From Acholoe squamosa (Eukaryota; Annelida; Polychaeta; Phyllodocida; Polynoidae): 64,000 nt of DNA. The notes beneath the pieces were generated by a model. The model had not been told where the DNA came from. It saw nothing but the letters and a program-made list of their open reading frames with translations, and did no database searches. The position numbers and the translations under genes are program-made. Numbering within the stretch: the first letter of the stretch is position 1; each line of letters opens with the position of its first letter. Below, in pieces: positions 11,791 through 21,725 of this stretch. The stretch covers positions 38,507,113-38,571,112 of the forward strand of contig OX439038.1 of assembly GCA_949317995.1 (NCBI GenBank), in the 5' to 3' direction.

Positions 11791-12513
11791 AAGCCCAGCC
11801 ACCATGTCCACCGGCTGTGCCTGATACCCCTGCTACTGTAAAAGTAGAGGCTAGTGTGCCAGTTGCCAAACTTCATGACATTGTCAAAGAACCGTTACAA
11901 GTGGGTGAAGTGATAAACACTGAATCCAGAGAAGTTTATTTGATCCACTTTTTTGCACAGCTGACATGAATGTTCATACAGGTGGTAACAATGATACACT
12001 AGCCAGTGTCCAAGCTCTGTCCCTGAGCCTTTAGCTCAACCTGTCCTAGGTCCTGATATGAGGTATAGGTATGTTGTGAAGAGATGTAAGGTAGAGATAC
12101 TGGGAGCTGCTCGTGCTGGGTGTTATATACTCAGCTGAGCAGCTCCCGGTAATGATGATGTCTGCTCTCTGTCAGGTGCAACCTTGGTGGTGCAATACCA
12201 GTCAGAGAGCAGCTCGCCACATGGACCAATGAGGGACAAGGGCGTGTCATTCAGGTATGCCCTGGTCCCAAAATAGCATCCACTGGTATGTCGCATTACC
12301 TCCAGTGGGGTTGTGGCTGGAATAATCCAGTTTGGCTGTCATGATATCCGTGTTGGGATGACGTGTGAGCAGCTCACTGGATCCCACTGGAGGAGGCGGG
12401 GTTCGGTGTTTTAGTGACCCCGCCTACTGTAAGTAGATAGGGGCAGGTGGTAGGCTTGTGGACAGAGCTGGGGCCTGTATGGCGAAGAAATTAATAAAGG
12501 TGTAAAATAATGA
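11791..12513. other. Non-coding stretch with two strong stem-loops
   Basis: Two adjacent hairpins are seen: GGGAGCTGCTC paired with GAGCAGCTCCC (12102-12147), and CTGCTCTCTG paired with CAGAGAGCAG (12162-12211). An AATAAA at 12493-12498 lies just before the pogo-like insertion. The layout, with a polyadenylation signal shortly before the next ORF, resembles an LTR or untranslated region. No terminal TG...CA pair was found. Confidence 0.45.
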
Positions 12514-13333
12514 TACAGTGAAACTTGGTTATAACAAACTCCCTTATAACGAAATTTGGATATAACAAAAAAAAAATGCTTAGTCACAAACCTCTCTTAT
12601 GTGTCTCTATAGTAGAAAAACTTGGTTATAACAAAGTACTTTAGGCATAAACCTGTTTATAACGAATTAATTTTGACCCCCAAATTGGGAAAATATGCAC
12701 TAAATGATTTATTTATATCAATATAACTTGTGTTTATGTCCCCAGATGAGGTATAGATGTCCTTAAACAGGCTTTAACACCTTTTTGATCTCTGCCACTG
12801 CTACAGGTGACGGGGGGGGGGTAGATGTCCTTAAACAGGCCTTAACACCTCTTAGATCTCGGCCACTGCTACAGGTGACGGGGGGGTAGATGTCCTTAAA
12901 CAGGCTTTAACACCTCTTAGATCTCGGCCACTGCTACAGGTGACAGGGTGGAAGGGGGGTAGATGTCCTTAAACAGGCCTTAACACCTCTTTGATCTCGG
13001 GCACTGCTCGCACACTGGGGTGGGGGTAGATGTCCTTAGATATATTTATACTTAAGTTTACATATATATGTATACCCAAAATTGAATATATAAAGATTTT
13101 GAAATGTTCAGGATTTTTCTTTATGTTCCTTTTGTAGGGCCTACAGACAAAATTAAGACATACTTTTCACAGTGAAATAACATGTGTATTTCTGTTAGCT
13201 GGATATACATGTAAAGCTAACTGAAGAATCATTAAACCTTTCCAAAGTGCTGAACTTGCTTACAACGAAATTTGGTTATAACGAATTTTTTTAGCCTGTA
13301 ACAACTAGTTCGTTGTAACCAAGTTTTACTGTA
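12514..13333. mobile_element. Non-autonomous pogo/Tigger-like element
   Basis: Ends are CAGTGAAACTTGGTTATAAC (12516 on) and, from the other end, CAGTAAAACTTGGTTACAAC (13331 backwards), a terminal inverted repeat of about 24 bp flanked by the TA target duplication (12514-12515 and 13332-13333). CAG-ended repeats with TTATAACGAA subterminal boxes and TA targets are the pogo/Tigger pattern within Tc1/mariner. No transposase is present, so it would need an enzyme supplied elsewhere. It carries an internal tandem array. Confidence 0.85.
12751..13035 (+). repeat. Tandem repeat of about 65-70 bp inside the pogo-like element
   Basis: Four full copies and a partial one of a unit containing TAGATGTCCTTAAACAGG, TTAACACCTCTT and CACTGCTACAGGTGAC are joined by G runs of varying length. 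Copies differ at few positions, so expansion is more recent than the element's decay. Confidence 0.85.
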
Positions 13334-13362
13334 ATACCCGGAATAGTCCATTGACACCATCA

Positions 13363-14205
13363 TGGCCGAAGTCAGTGGTGACGCTCAGGATGTGGCAGCC
13401 CAGGTGCTCGCAGGTCAACAACCTCTTGTGCAACTGACAGCTGGACAATCCAGAGAAGAACCCGAGGAACCGTTTGACCCAGTTTTTGACTCCTACAGAG
13501 GAGCAAGAAGCTGTTATTTGGGCTAACGCCAATAACAACTTTGCTGACTTCATTCCCCTGTACCGTGGACATCTGAAGGGTAGTAAATCCGTCTGGAGAC
13601 TGCTCCCTCAGAAGACATGCAAAGGGTTCGAAGATATGGAGGAATGGCTTCGCAAGAAGTTTTCAGACCGCAAACTGGCCAACATGTACTGGTTGTATTG
13701 GGAATTCGTAAAGACTCTATCCAACAACCTGTACAACTATGACCAACGTTGTACTCAGATGGAGGGTGAAGTGGAATTCTTCCTAGATAAAGACACATTT
13801 TTGCGCCAACTAGTGGAATTCTACATGCACCAGAGGCCGGAGTACGTCTGCGACCCGGAGGCTGGCAAGAAATGTGCTAAGTGCACAGGATGTGTCACCC
13901 CCCGCGAGGAGATATGATCAGGCATTGGGTATCCGCTCATGGAGAGGGGTTAGAGAATGCTATTGATAGGGTGATGAAGGTACATTCTGAACTCTACAAT
14001 AACCTTCAGAAATTGACCTCCGAGAAACTGTCTTCACTCACCCCGAGCACGAAGCAGTTTGCGCCAATGGTTCCTGGTACTAACCAGAAGCTGAAGGCTC
14101 GGTTTGCCCAATCTCCTCGAGCAGGTAAACTTGAGTATTCTCAAGAGGAGTACGACTTGCTAAACGAGTGGAGGAGCAATAAGGCCCGCAAACATGGTGG
14201 AGCCT
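13363..14205 (+). pseudogene. Broken ORF of unknown function next to the 3' LTR, with a C2H2-like finger (ORF B)
   Basis: An ATG at 13363 begins an Ala/Gln/Glu-rich segment, a shift near 13470 moves to the frame 13474-13917, and a shift in a C run at about 13898-13904 moves to the frame ending at 14267. The body is helical with many aromatic residues ('MYWLYWEFVKTL'). 'CAKC' followed across the second shift by 'HWVSAH' gives a C-x2-C ... H-x4-H zinc-finger pattern. The product is unidentified: it may be an accessory gypsy ORF or the gag of a further nested element. It runs directly into the 3' LTR fragment, so its true end is lost. Confidence 0.45.
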
Positions 14206-14432
14206 GCCCCCGGGTTTGTATCCATTACACCAGGGGGCCTTCCACTTGTCCATCACACGTCACGTGACGGGTCTGAGTTTCGCGGGCTTTTCCCCTATAT
14301 AAGGGCAGTTCCTACAGTAGCTCTCCAGTAGTGGTCCTACCACTGCTCAGCTGCCTTCTACTGTTACCTACGGGTAACCGAATGCTCTTTTCTTTATGAT
14401 TTGACATCTAACCAAAAAGATGAACCACTAAA
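14202..14432 (+). repeat. Damaged 3' LTR of the gypsy element
   Basis: It aligns with the 5' LTR from the GCCTGCC block onward, keeping TATATAAG (about 14296). It lacks the first 120 or so bases and about 95 bp that include the AATAAA. It ends CCACTAAA in place of CCACTACA and is followed by AATG, matching the bases before the 5' LTR. Confidence 0.8.
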
Positions 14433-14626
14433 AATGTCTGAATTCTTAACCATTTTCTCTTTCCAACGATATATAACATGATTATTGACCTGTGTATCAA
14501 TTTGTAAAACTGCCTTCAGCCACCTCTGTGGGCCACCCGGACCCATAGGAAGATAATTTTTGAGAAAACTGTGGGCCCTGACCAAGAATTACAGGCCATT
14601 GGCTCTCGGGCCAGCGTCTACCCCTG
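14433..14626 (+). mobile_element. Right half of the CAGGGGTAGAC-ended MITE
   Basis: It ends AGCGTCTACCCCTG followed by TTTAGG (14627-14632), the counterpart of the left half at 3187-3311. The first four bases are the gypsy target duplication. Confidence 0.7.
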
Positions 14627-14640
14627 TTTAGGTGCTCAAG

Positions 14641-14832
14641 TTGGCGATACCCAAATCTACAGCTTTGGCTAGTCAGATTGAGGCCCCAATGTAGTCACCA
14701 CCAAGGTTGTCACTCCAACAACATTATGTAATCAGTTTGAGTGTGTTGACCCAAACCCATCAGGTTGACCACCCTGGGTGCTCAATCTGATGACCTAAGG
14801 TTGTAGATTTGGGTATCGTCAGTCTGACGATC
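14641..14832. repeat. Imperfect inverted repeat
   Basis: CGATACCCAAATCTACA (about 14645-14661) pairs with TGTAGATTTGGGTATCG type sequence (about 14802-14818), and inner blocks CAGATTGAG/CTCAATCTG also pair. A related GACCTAAAG/GGTATCGTCA repeat occurs at 43060-43200. It is probably a foldback-type element. Confidence 0.6.
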
Positions 14833-15129
14833 TTGGGGCATTCAGTGTGGCATCAAACTTTTGTTTAGAAATGACATGCAAAGTAAGGAGTTGTGACGGT
14901 TGTATTACATGTCCGAAAATGTCTATGCATTAATCAATTTTGATCCACTTTTCAATCTTTAGACTTCTACTCCTAGTCCACAGGTCTGCCACTTCAATTT
15001 CTCTTTAATGTGACCGACAGAGATTGACCCTGAAATTAAGACACCTCTGGTTGACAATTCGATTCCTTATGAATTACTATGCAAAACTGGTAGACGAATG
15101 CTAGCAAATTTCAATAAAGCGAATCCGCT

Positions 15130-15305
15130 AGATGGTGGTTCATGGAAGGAATGGTGGTATGGAAGGAATGGACAGGATAGTGGCATGGAAGGGATGGTCA
15201 GGAGGGGGTATGGAAGGGATGGGCCGGAGGGTGACATGGAAGGGATGAGCAGGAGGGTCACATAGAAGTGATAGCTGGAAGGGTGACATGGAATGGATGG
15301 ATGAG
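15130..15305. repeat. GGAAGGGATGG-type degenerate minisatellite
   Basis: About seven irregular copies of ACATGGAAGGGATG with spacers AGGAGGGT recur at roughly 25-35 bp. This purine-rich strand explains the open frames on the opposite strand, which are not genes. Confidence 0.65.
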
Positions 15306-15352
15306 ACACCCTTAGCCATTTGAGATAAGCTCAATCTTTCACGACTCAAGCC

Positions 15353-15622
15353 CAGGGCTCGACAAATCCCTGTGCCCAATGCCCGTGACTCAAAAGAAAT
15401 TCACTGGGCACAAAAAAAAATTCAGGTTGTGCCCAATGAGCACAGCTGTCCAAAAGCTACTAAAGCCAGGCTAAAAAGTATATGTGCTGCGTTTATCTAA
15501 ATATGTAATTTTGAGTATATGAAGCAAAGGTGTTGGGCACCGACCTTGCCTATTGGGCACAACCTTTTTTTGCCCTTGTGCACAGTGGGCACACAGTCTC
15601 CAAACTGATTTGTCGAGCCCTG
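15353..15622. mobile_element. CAGGGCTCGACAAATC-ended MITE with a 5-bp duplication
   Basis: The 16-bp terminal inverted repeat CAGGGCTCGACAAATC is perfect at both ends. AAGCC stands immediately outside on each side (15348-15352 and 15623-15627). The inside has repeated TGCCCAATGGGCAC-like blocks in both orientations. It has no ORF. CAG...CTG ends point to a hAT-like transposase, although the duplication is 5 bp rather than 8. Confidence 0.85.
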
Positions 15623-15627
15623 AAGCC

Positions 15628-18010
15628 TCTAGTGCTGTTCTGAGAATCCTACTGGTAGCAAGCCCAGGCAGCACTCAGGTCATAGCCTGCTGTGTTTAGA
15701 TATATCTTGTTGGTGTAGAATGATGAAGTAAAGGAGAGGAGTTAGAGACAGGCATGTGCATTCGGTCAGTGAGGGTCAAACCACTCAAACTGACCTACTC
15801 CCTGACCCTGAGCACAGCGCTGCTCGTCCACTCTCCAAAAACAGGACCTGGTAGACTCACCAACCAACCCTATATAGATAGTCCCGAGGGAAAGAGCCTG
15901 GGAGTGAATTATTGCCATTCTTATAGGGGTGAACAGTAACAAGTTTAGGAGAATTGGGCACAAAAGTACTAAGTTCCCCTTGGTAATAATTACCTGGGGT
16001 TGTCCAATCATGCACTTATACAGAGGTTTACCAGAACTGCTCCAAACTGATTGTTTCTTCACAAGTAAGCCTTACAATAGCCCTATTCAAGAGGGAGAAA
16101 ACTATGCTCTCCTCGTCCTGTCTGGACGCCATTCACTTTCCGAACAATTGCGATAGTCTGACTAGAACCTGACTTTCAGGGTTTGACTGTGGAGCATTGA
16201 GTTGGTTAGGCAAAAAGAATAGGGTGTGTTTCCAGGTACGTACATGAACTGGATTGCTAGGGTCGGTAGGTCGGATTTTATTTTTTAAATTTTTTTCTTG
16301 GGGTAAAGCTCTTCTTTTTTGCAGGAATCTTCCTCCTGTCCAATATAGGCATGTTATATATCAAAAGAAACGTAATTGCAGGGCAAATTGGACAGGCAGC
16401 CCTAGTATAGGCCACATAGAAATTTTTAAAAAACTACAATCGCAGCATTTCAACTGTTCCCTCCTGCAGCTTATGAGATAGTCTAAGAGCCTGGGTGCAG
16501 TGTATTTGACCATTAAGTGAGATGCATTTTGTTTTTGAAATTTTAGATGTAGAGGATAAAATTTCCTATGGTTTGGTTAATTATTTATTGCATATATGCA
16601 TAAATATGACACCAGATTGAATGCATTCCTGAGATGATTAGCTACGTTTTGATACCAAATACACCTACCTTTTCTGTAACAAGTGTTTTAGATTTGTGAG
16701 GATGTCAGAGGAAATAAAAAAAAGTTGATTTTTCAACTTTTAATTTTTCTTCTGGTTTTTGACTTTTGCAGTGCGAGTAGGCCCATAACCCAAACAATAA
16801 TAAAAAGGTGTGGCCCAGTATGATCACAGCCTTCATGCTAGCAGAAGTGACAATTTTCTTTGGTTAAGTCTATGGGATTTTTCATCATGATTGGTTGATT
16901 TGTGTTTTACAGCACTTTAGCGGCACTAAGTGGCTATCCTGTGCTTCACAGGTTGATAATTGAACAGAGGAATGTGTCAGTGCCCGCGCATTTTTCATCA
17001 GTTGAGGGCCTTCATGCTTGTGATGGTCGTCAATGAACTGCAGTAAATGTCATTTAAAAGATTTGGGGTGAAGTAGCAACCAATATAACTAACTCCAAGC
17101 TCTAGTAGAACTAGAGGGAAGAAGACGCTAAGAATACAGTCCCTATGATGTCCATCATTTTTTTTTGTATTCACACTGGAGGAATGGTCACTCATCACTG
17201 CCTTCATGGTGCTGTTGTCAGCATCAGCCTGTAGGCTTTAACAAAGTGTTCATAGGGGACGGACAGGGTATGTGCCCAATATATAGGGTTATATGAAATA
17301 CATCTACCATAATACCTCACATATGTAAGGCGCATCTTATATGCGAGGATGCCCCCGTGCGCCTTATAGAATGAGAAAAAGTTGAGTCTTAAATAATCCG
17401 AATAACTTCCCCTAAATTCAAAAAGAGGTTTCAGACCATAAGGGTGTTGTAGCTATGCATTTTTTCTTTTTACTATTCGACAATTCATTGATTAGAGCCG
17501 AAGTTATATCATTTTGAGTTTGCAGCCTAAAATATAAGGCTTACTGTTTGTAAAAAAAAAAGGGCCCTGTTTGGCTAGGGTCGGTCGGATAACTGGAAAC
17601 AAACCTTTTTTTTGGCCTTATATAATTTATGCTTGATTATAAATGATGGTTAAACATGTTATGAGGGTCATACCATATGAATTTCTCAATATTTAAAGTT
17701 TTCTTAAAAATATTACACTCGTGTTAGAAGCATCCCCAATAAATTCAGGATTTAGACCAAGTTGTCAGGTTGGAAATCTCTTTGAATGGAGGAGCAGGTA
17801 TCTGACAATAGACTTGAAATTGTGGGGAACCAGCTATGGCGGAAGTCCCTAATGCACATGTGCCACAGTGAGAACAAAATGGCGGCATTTCCGAATCTGC
17901 TCGTCATAGGGCCAAAAAAAATGAGCTGCAATATATGCATGTTATATATCAAAAGAAACATAATTTCAATGTGGATCTGAGGGGATATGTGGCCACAATA
18001 GTCGGTCAAT
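15628..18010. other. Non-coding stretch, no gene recognised
   Basis: AT-rich, with stop-filled frames. GTGTCAGTGCCCGCGCAT at 16974-16991 recurs at 59034-59051. A GGGTCGGTCGG block with an adjoining poly-T (about 17578-17620) recurs at 19283-19325 and 20362-20402, marking a dispersed repeat. ATATGCATGTTATATATCAAAAGAAA recurs in part at about 16346 and 17931. Confidence 0.6.
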
Positions 18011-18015
18011 ATATA

Positions 18016-18080
18016 AGGAAGTGGTAGTTATTTATCAACAGGATGGGTGGTGGGTTTGAGGGAGGTGAAAATTTTTGTAC
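18016..18080 (+). mobile_element. Diverged end of a GGGAGTGGTCATT-family MITE
   Basis: GAAGTGGTAGTTATTTATCA followed by ACAGGATGGGTGGTGGGTTTGAGGG matches, with changes, the terminal region of the intact copies at 27136, 50097 and 52884. No matching second end was found, so this is a fragment. Confidence 0.55.
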
Positions 18081-18137
18081 CACTACAGTTAAAATTACGA
18101 TAGGACATAGCAAAAAGAAATTTTTTTCAAGCAAAAA

Positions 18138-18495
18138 ATTTTCCTGCGGGTACTGGAACATTCCTGCGGGTACTGAAAGATTCCTGCGGATACTGGAACA
18201 TTCCTGCAGATACTGGAACATTCCTGCAGATACAGGAGAATTCATGCAGGTACAGGAACATTCCTGCGGAAACAGGAACATTCTTGCGGAAACAGGAACA
18301 TTCCTGCGGAAACAGGAACATACTAAAAAGATTTTTTTCATGCAAAATATATTCCTGCACATACAGGGGAATTACTGCGGGTACAGGAAGATTCCTGCAG
18401 GTACTGGAATATTCCTGCAGGTACTGGAGGATTCCTGTGGCTACAGGAAGATTCTTGTGGATACAAGAATGTTCCTGCGGAGACAGTACCATTCT
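18138..18495 (+). repeat. 18-bp minisatellite (ATTCCTGCGGGTACAGGA type)
   Basis: About nineteen copies of an 18-bp unit, ATTCCTGCGG-(G/A)TACAGGAAC in approximate form, run head to tail, interrupted at about 18320-18350. Because 18 is a multiple of three, the array reads through as a repetitive open frame on both strands. These frames are artefacts and not a protein gene. Confidence 0.9.
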
Positions 18496-20575
18496 TACAT
18501 TTTGAGGGTTTAACCTTCTCCCCCCCCCCCACAAGCCCCTATAGGAGCTCGCTCGGGGTAGAGTATGGGGAGAGGGTTAAAACATGTAAACAAATTTTTT
18601 TTTCTCAAAAACAACTATTCTTGCAGATACAGAAGCTATTCTTGTGGGTGAGAAATATTTTTGCGCATACAGAAAATATTCCTGTAGGTACAGAAACGAT
18701 TCTTGCGGGTACAGAAACATTCATGTTGGGGGCTTGAAGAGTTTATCATCATCATCCAAAGAATATTAGTGTCCTTGCAAGAATTACATTGTAAACATGC
18801 AAGAATGTTCCTGTACCCACAAGAATGTTCCTGTATCTGCAGGAATATTATTTGAAGGGGAAAAATCTTTTTGGGATGTTCTTTTAGGGGCTTCGTATAT
18901 CTGTACCCACAAGAATGTTTCTGTCCCACAAGAATCGTTCCTGTGCCCAAAAGAATAGTTCAGTTTCCACAAGAACAGTTTAGTATCCGCAAGAATTGTT
19001 CAGTATCCTCAAGAATTGTTCAGTATCCACAAGGATTGTTCAGTATCCGCAAGAATTGTTCAGTATCCGCAAGAATCTTTTACTTTGGAAATTTTATTTT
19101 TGGTATGTCCTATTAGGAGCTCCTTAAATATGGAATACAACCAATGTCTTCATGGTTTTACAATCTTAAAACAAGATGACCCAACAGTAATCAGCAGATA
19201 GAGATCTTTCCAAAATGTGGTCTGCCAATTTTGTACCTCTACAACAACAAAAAACAAAAAAAAAACCTGCCCTGTTTTGCCAGGGTCGGTCGGGTAACTG
19301 GAAACAAACCTTTTTTTTTTTTTTTGGCCCAGCTTTTTGCTATATAATTAATTGGAATATTTCAAGAAATAGTCTGCGCCAACATGTTGAAATTGGGCAC
19401 CTGTCTAGGGAGGTGTAGTTAAACAAAAACCTGCAAATGATCCGACCAAAATCCATGCAGGGAAGGTAAAGTAAGGCCTTTTTCTTGTGGGTTTATGGAG
19501 CGATCTGTGACTGAAATGACACCTTGTAGCGGAATAGAAGGAGTGGGTGGAATACGGTTTCAGGCTAAATCTTACATTTTGAGGGTTTAACCTTCTCCCC
19601 CCCCCCCACAAGCCCCTATAGGAGCTCGCTCGGGGTACAGTATGGGGAGAGGGTTAAAACATGTAAACAAATTTTTTTTTCTCAAAAACAACTATTCTTG
19701 CAGATACAGAAGCTATTCTTGTGGGTGAGAAATATTTTTGCGCATACAGAAAATATTCCTGTAGGTACAGAAACGATTCTTGCGGGTACAGAAACATTCA
19801 TGTTGGGGGCTTGAAGAGTTTATCATCATCATCCAAAGAATATTAGTGTCCTTGCAAGAATTACATTGTAAACATGCAAGAATGTTCCTGTACCCACAAG
19901 AATGTTCCTGTATCTGCAGGAATATTATTTGAAGGGGAAAAATCTTTTTGGGATGTTCTTTTAGGGGCTTCGTATATCTGTACCCACAAGAATGTTTCTG
20001 TCCCACAAGAATCGTTCCTGTGCCCAAAAGAATAGTTCAGTTTCCACAAGAACAGTTTAGTATCCGCAAGAATTGTTCAGTATCCTCAAGAATTGTTCAG
20101 TATCCACAAGGATTGTTCAGTATCCGCAAGAATTGTTCAGTATCCGCAAGAATCTTTTACTTTGGAAATTTTATTTTTGGTATGTCCTATTAGGAGCTCC
20201 TTAAATATGGAATACAACCAATGTCTTCATGGTTTTACAATCTTAAAACAAGATGACCCAACAGTAATCAGCAGATAGAGATCTTTCCAAAATGTGGTCT
20301 GCCAATTTTGTACCTCTACAACAACAAAAAAAAAAAAAAAAAAACCTGCCCTGTTTTGCCAGGGTCGGTCGGGTAACTGGAAACAAACCTTTTTTTTTTT
20401 TTGGCCCAGCTTTTTGCTATATAATTAATTGAAATGATCCGACCAAAACCCATGCAGGGAAGGTAAAGTAAGGCCTTTTTCTTGTGGGTTTATGGAGCGA
20501 TCTGTGACTGAAATGACACCTTGTAGCGGAATAGAAGGAGTGGGTGGAATACGGTTTCAGGCTAAATCTGGAAGA
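18494..20575. repeat. Tandem duplication of about 1,077 bp
   Basis: The segment starting CTTACATTTTGAGGG (about 18494) repeats at 19571 with an offset of 1,077 bp and near identity, including the C10 run, 18-bp minisatellite units in forward (about 18605-18720) and reverse (about 18800-19075) orientation, and the CCAGGGTCGGTCGG block. The second copy lacks about 85 bp present in the first (around 19350-19435) and has different homopolymer lengths. It is a recent duplication. Confidence 0.9.
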
Positions 20576-20639
20576 AACCTTCAGTTTTGTAGCAATTTGA
20601 GTGGATCTCTGTATTTATTAGCCAACAAAGTTCAAAAAT

Positions 20640-20805
20640 CACGTTTTGATAACATCGATAGTCCACTAGGGCTCTGTCACAGAAATGTACATAGGAAATG
20701 TATGGATCAATCACGGGGCAGAGGCCAAGTGGACTATGGATTTTACATCAATAGTCCACTAGGCCTCTGTAGCAGAAATCTGTATAGGAAATGTATTTCA
20801 AATGG
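20640..20805. repeat. Local direct and inverted repeat
   Basis: ATAGTCCACTAGG...CTCTGT...AGAAATGTACATAGGAAATGTAT occurs twice (about 20659 and 20750), with an inverted GCAGAGGCCAAGTGGACTAT between. From 20806 to 21570 there is no recognisable gene, only a C13 run near 20943 and short frames. Confidence 0.6.
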
Positions 20806-21576
20806 GCTTTAGGGATGATGTCAACATGAGAATGGGCTGTGGAGAATTAAATTCAGTTTCTCTTTGTCCCTGTGAAAATGGGATATTCTATGCAATCCTA
20901 AAGTACCTCAAAGGTATTGTCAACACTCATAGAAATTAGAACCCCCCCCCCCACTTTTGCGGTGAGAGGCAGCAACCCACGTTCGACTGAAATTAGGGAC
21001 AGTATCATTCTAATACCAGCTCACGTTCTCAATGAACTACACTCCAGTAGAGGGAGGCGCTGTAAACAGTACGGGACAGTATACGCTACCGTTACCGGAA
21101 GTCAGTTGCCCTCCCACCGCCAGGTGATGTGTTCTAAAGCCCATGATACACGGCGTGTATTTCAGCAGACTACTGCATATAATATTGTTTGATATTTTCT
21201 GTCTTCTGTCTCCTCAAATCTGGTGTTGTCTGCTCAAACTACGCCGTGTATCATTGGCTTAATGCACGTACTAGAAGCTAAACAAGCGAGTAGACAAGTC
21301 ACATGACTCCACTCACGGCAGACGCCACCTCAGACGCCATTTCAATCTCCCAAAACTTCCGGTGGATTTCTTCGAAAATCAATTTTCATCTCTAGACAGC
21401 AGCCATTGGTAGCTACCATTCCAGACCATCTATAAATTGATGTTATGCATAAAGTATGCTAATCAGGCTGAATTGTTAGTAGAATACAGATTTTGTCCTG
21501 TCTATAAAGTCCACCCAGTGTCTGATGTAAATGTGATGTGATCGGGGTCTATCAACTTAACACTATGGCCTTGATA

Positions 21577-21719
21577 CAGGGGTGCCACTTTTCCTGATTT
21601 ATCAGGAATTCCTGGTTTTTGATAGAAATTTCTGTATTGAATCGTATTGATTTCCTGAGAAAATGTGTCCAAAATGGTACATTTTCCTGGCTTTTGTCTG
21701 CCAGCAAGTGGCAACTCTG
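21577..21719. mobile_element. CAGGGGTGCCACTT-ended MITE with a 6-bp duplication
   Basis: Left end CAGGGGTGCCACTTTTCCTG; right end, read backwards, CAGAGTTGCCACTTGCTGG. TTGATA stands immediately outside both ends (21571-21576 and 21720-21725). The element is 143 bp and has no ORF. It is hAT-like by its ends but has a 6-bp duplication, like the split MITE at 3187/14626. Confidence 0.8.
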
Positions 21720-21725
21720 TTGATA

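Larger units (their letters stand above)
3312..14432 (+). mobile_element. Degenerate Ty3/gypsy LTR retrotransposon with nested insertions
   Basis: The boundaries are supported by a full 5' LTR (3312-3732), a damaged 3' LTR (about 14202-14432) and a 4-bp target duplication AATG at 3308-3311 and 14433-14436. Inside, in order, are a primer binding site, gag-like frames, aspartic protease, reverse transcriptase, RNase H and H2C2/DDE integrase. RNase H before integrase is the Ty3/gypsy order. All parts carry stops, frameshifts or deletions, so the copy is dead. The 11.1-kb length is inflated by a solo LTR (7920-8332), a pogo-like element (12514-13333) and about 4 kb of unidentified sequence between pol and the 3' LTR. 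The element sits inside a MITE. Confidence 0.85.

Noticed and set aside
10795..14205. Retroviral envelope gene downstream of pol
   Set aside because: Neither frame shows a signal peptide, cleavage site or membrane anchor.
3187..14632. Polinton/Maverick, because of the 6-bp duplication and 11-kb length
   Set aside because: No polymerase B, capsid or packaging ATPase frames; the ends are CAG rather than AG with long repeats, and the interior is explained by gypsy.
18043..18534. ORFs on both strands with 'FLRKQEHS'-like repeats
   Set aside because: They follow from the 18-bp period, a multiple of three, and are open on both strands.
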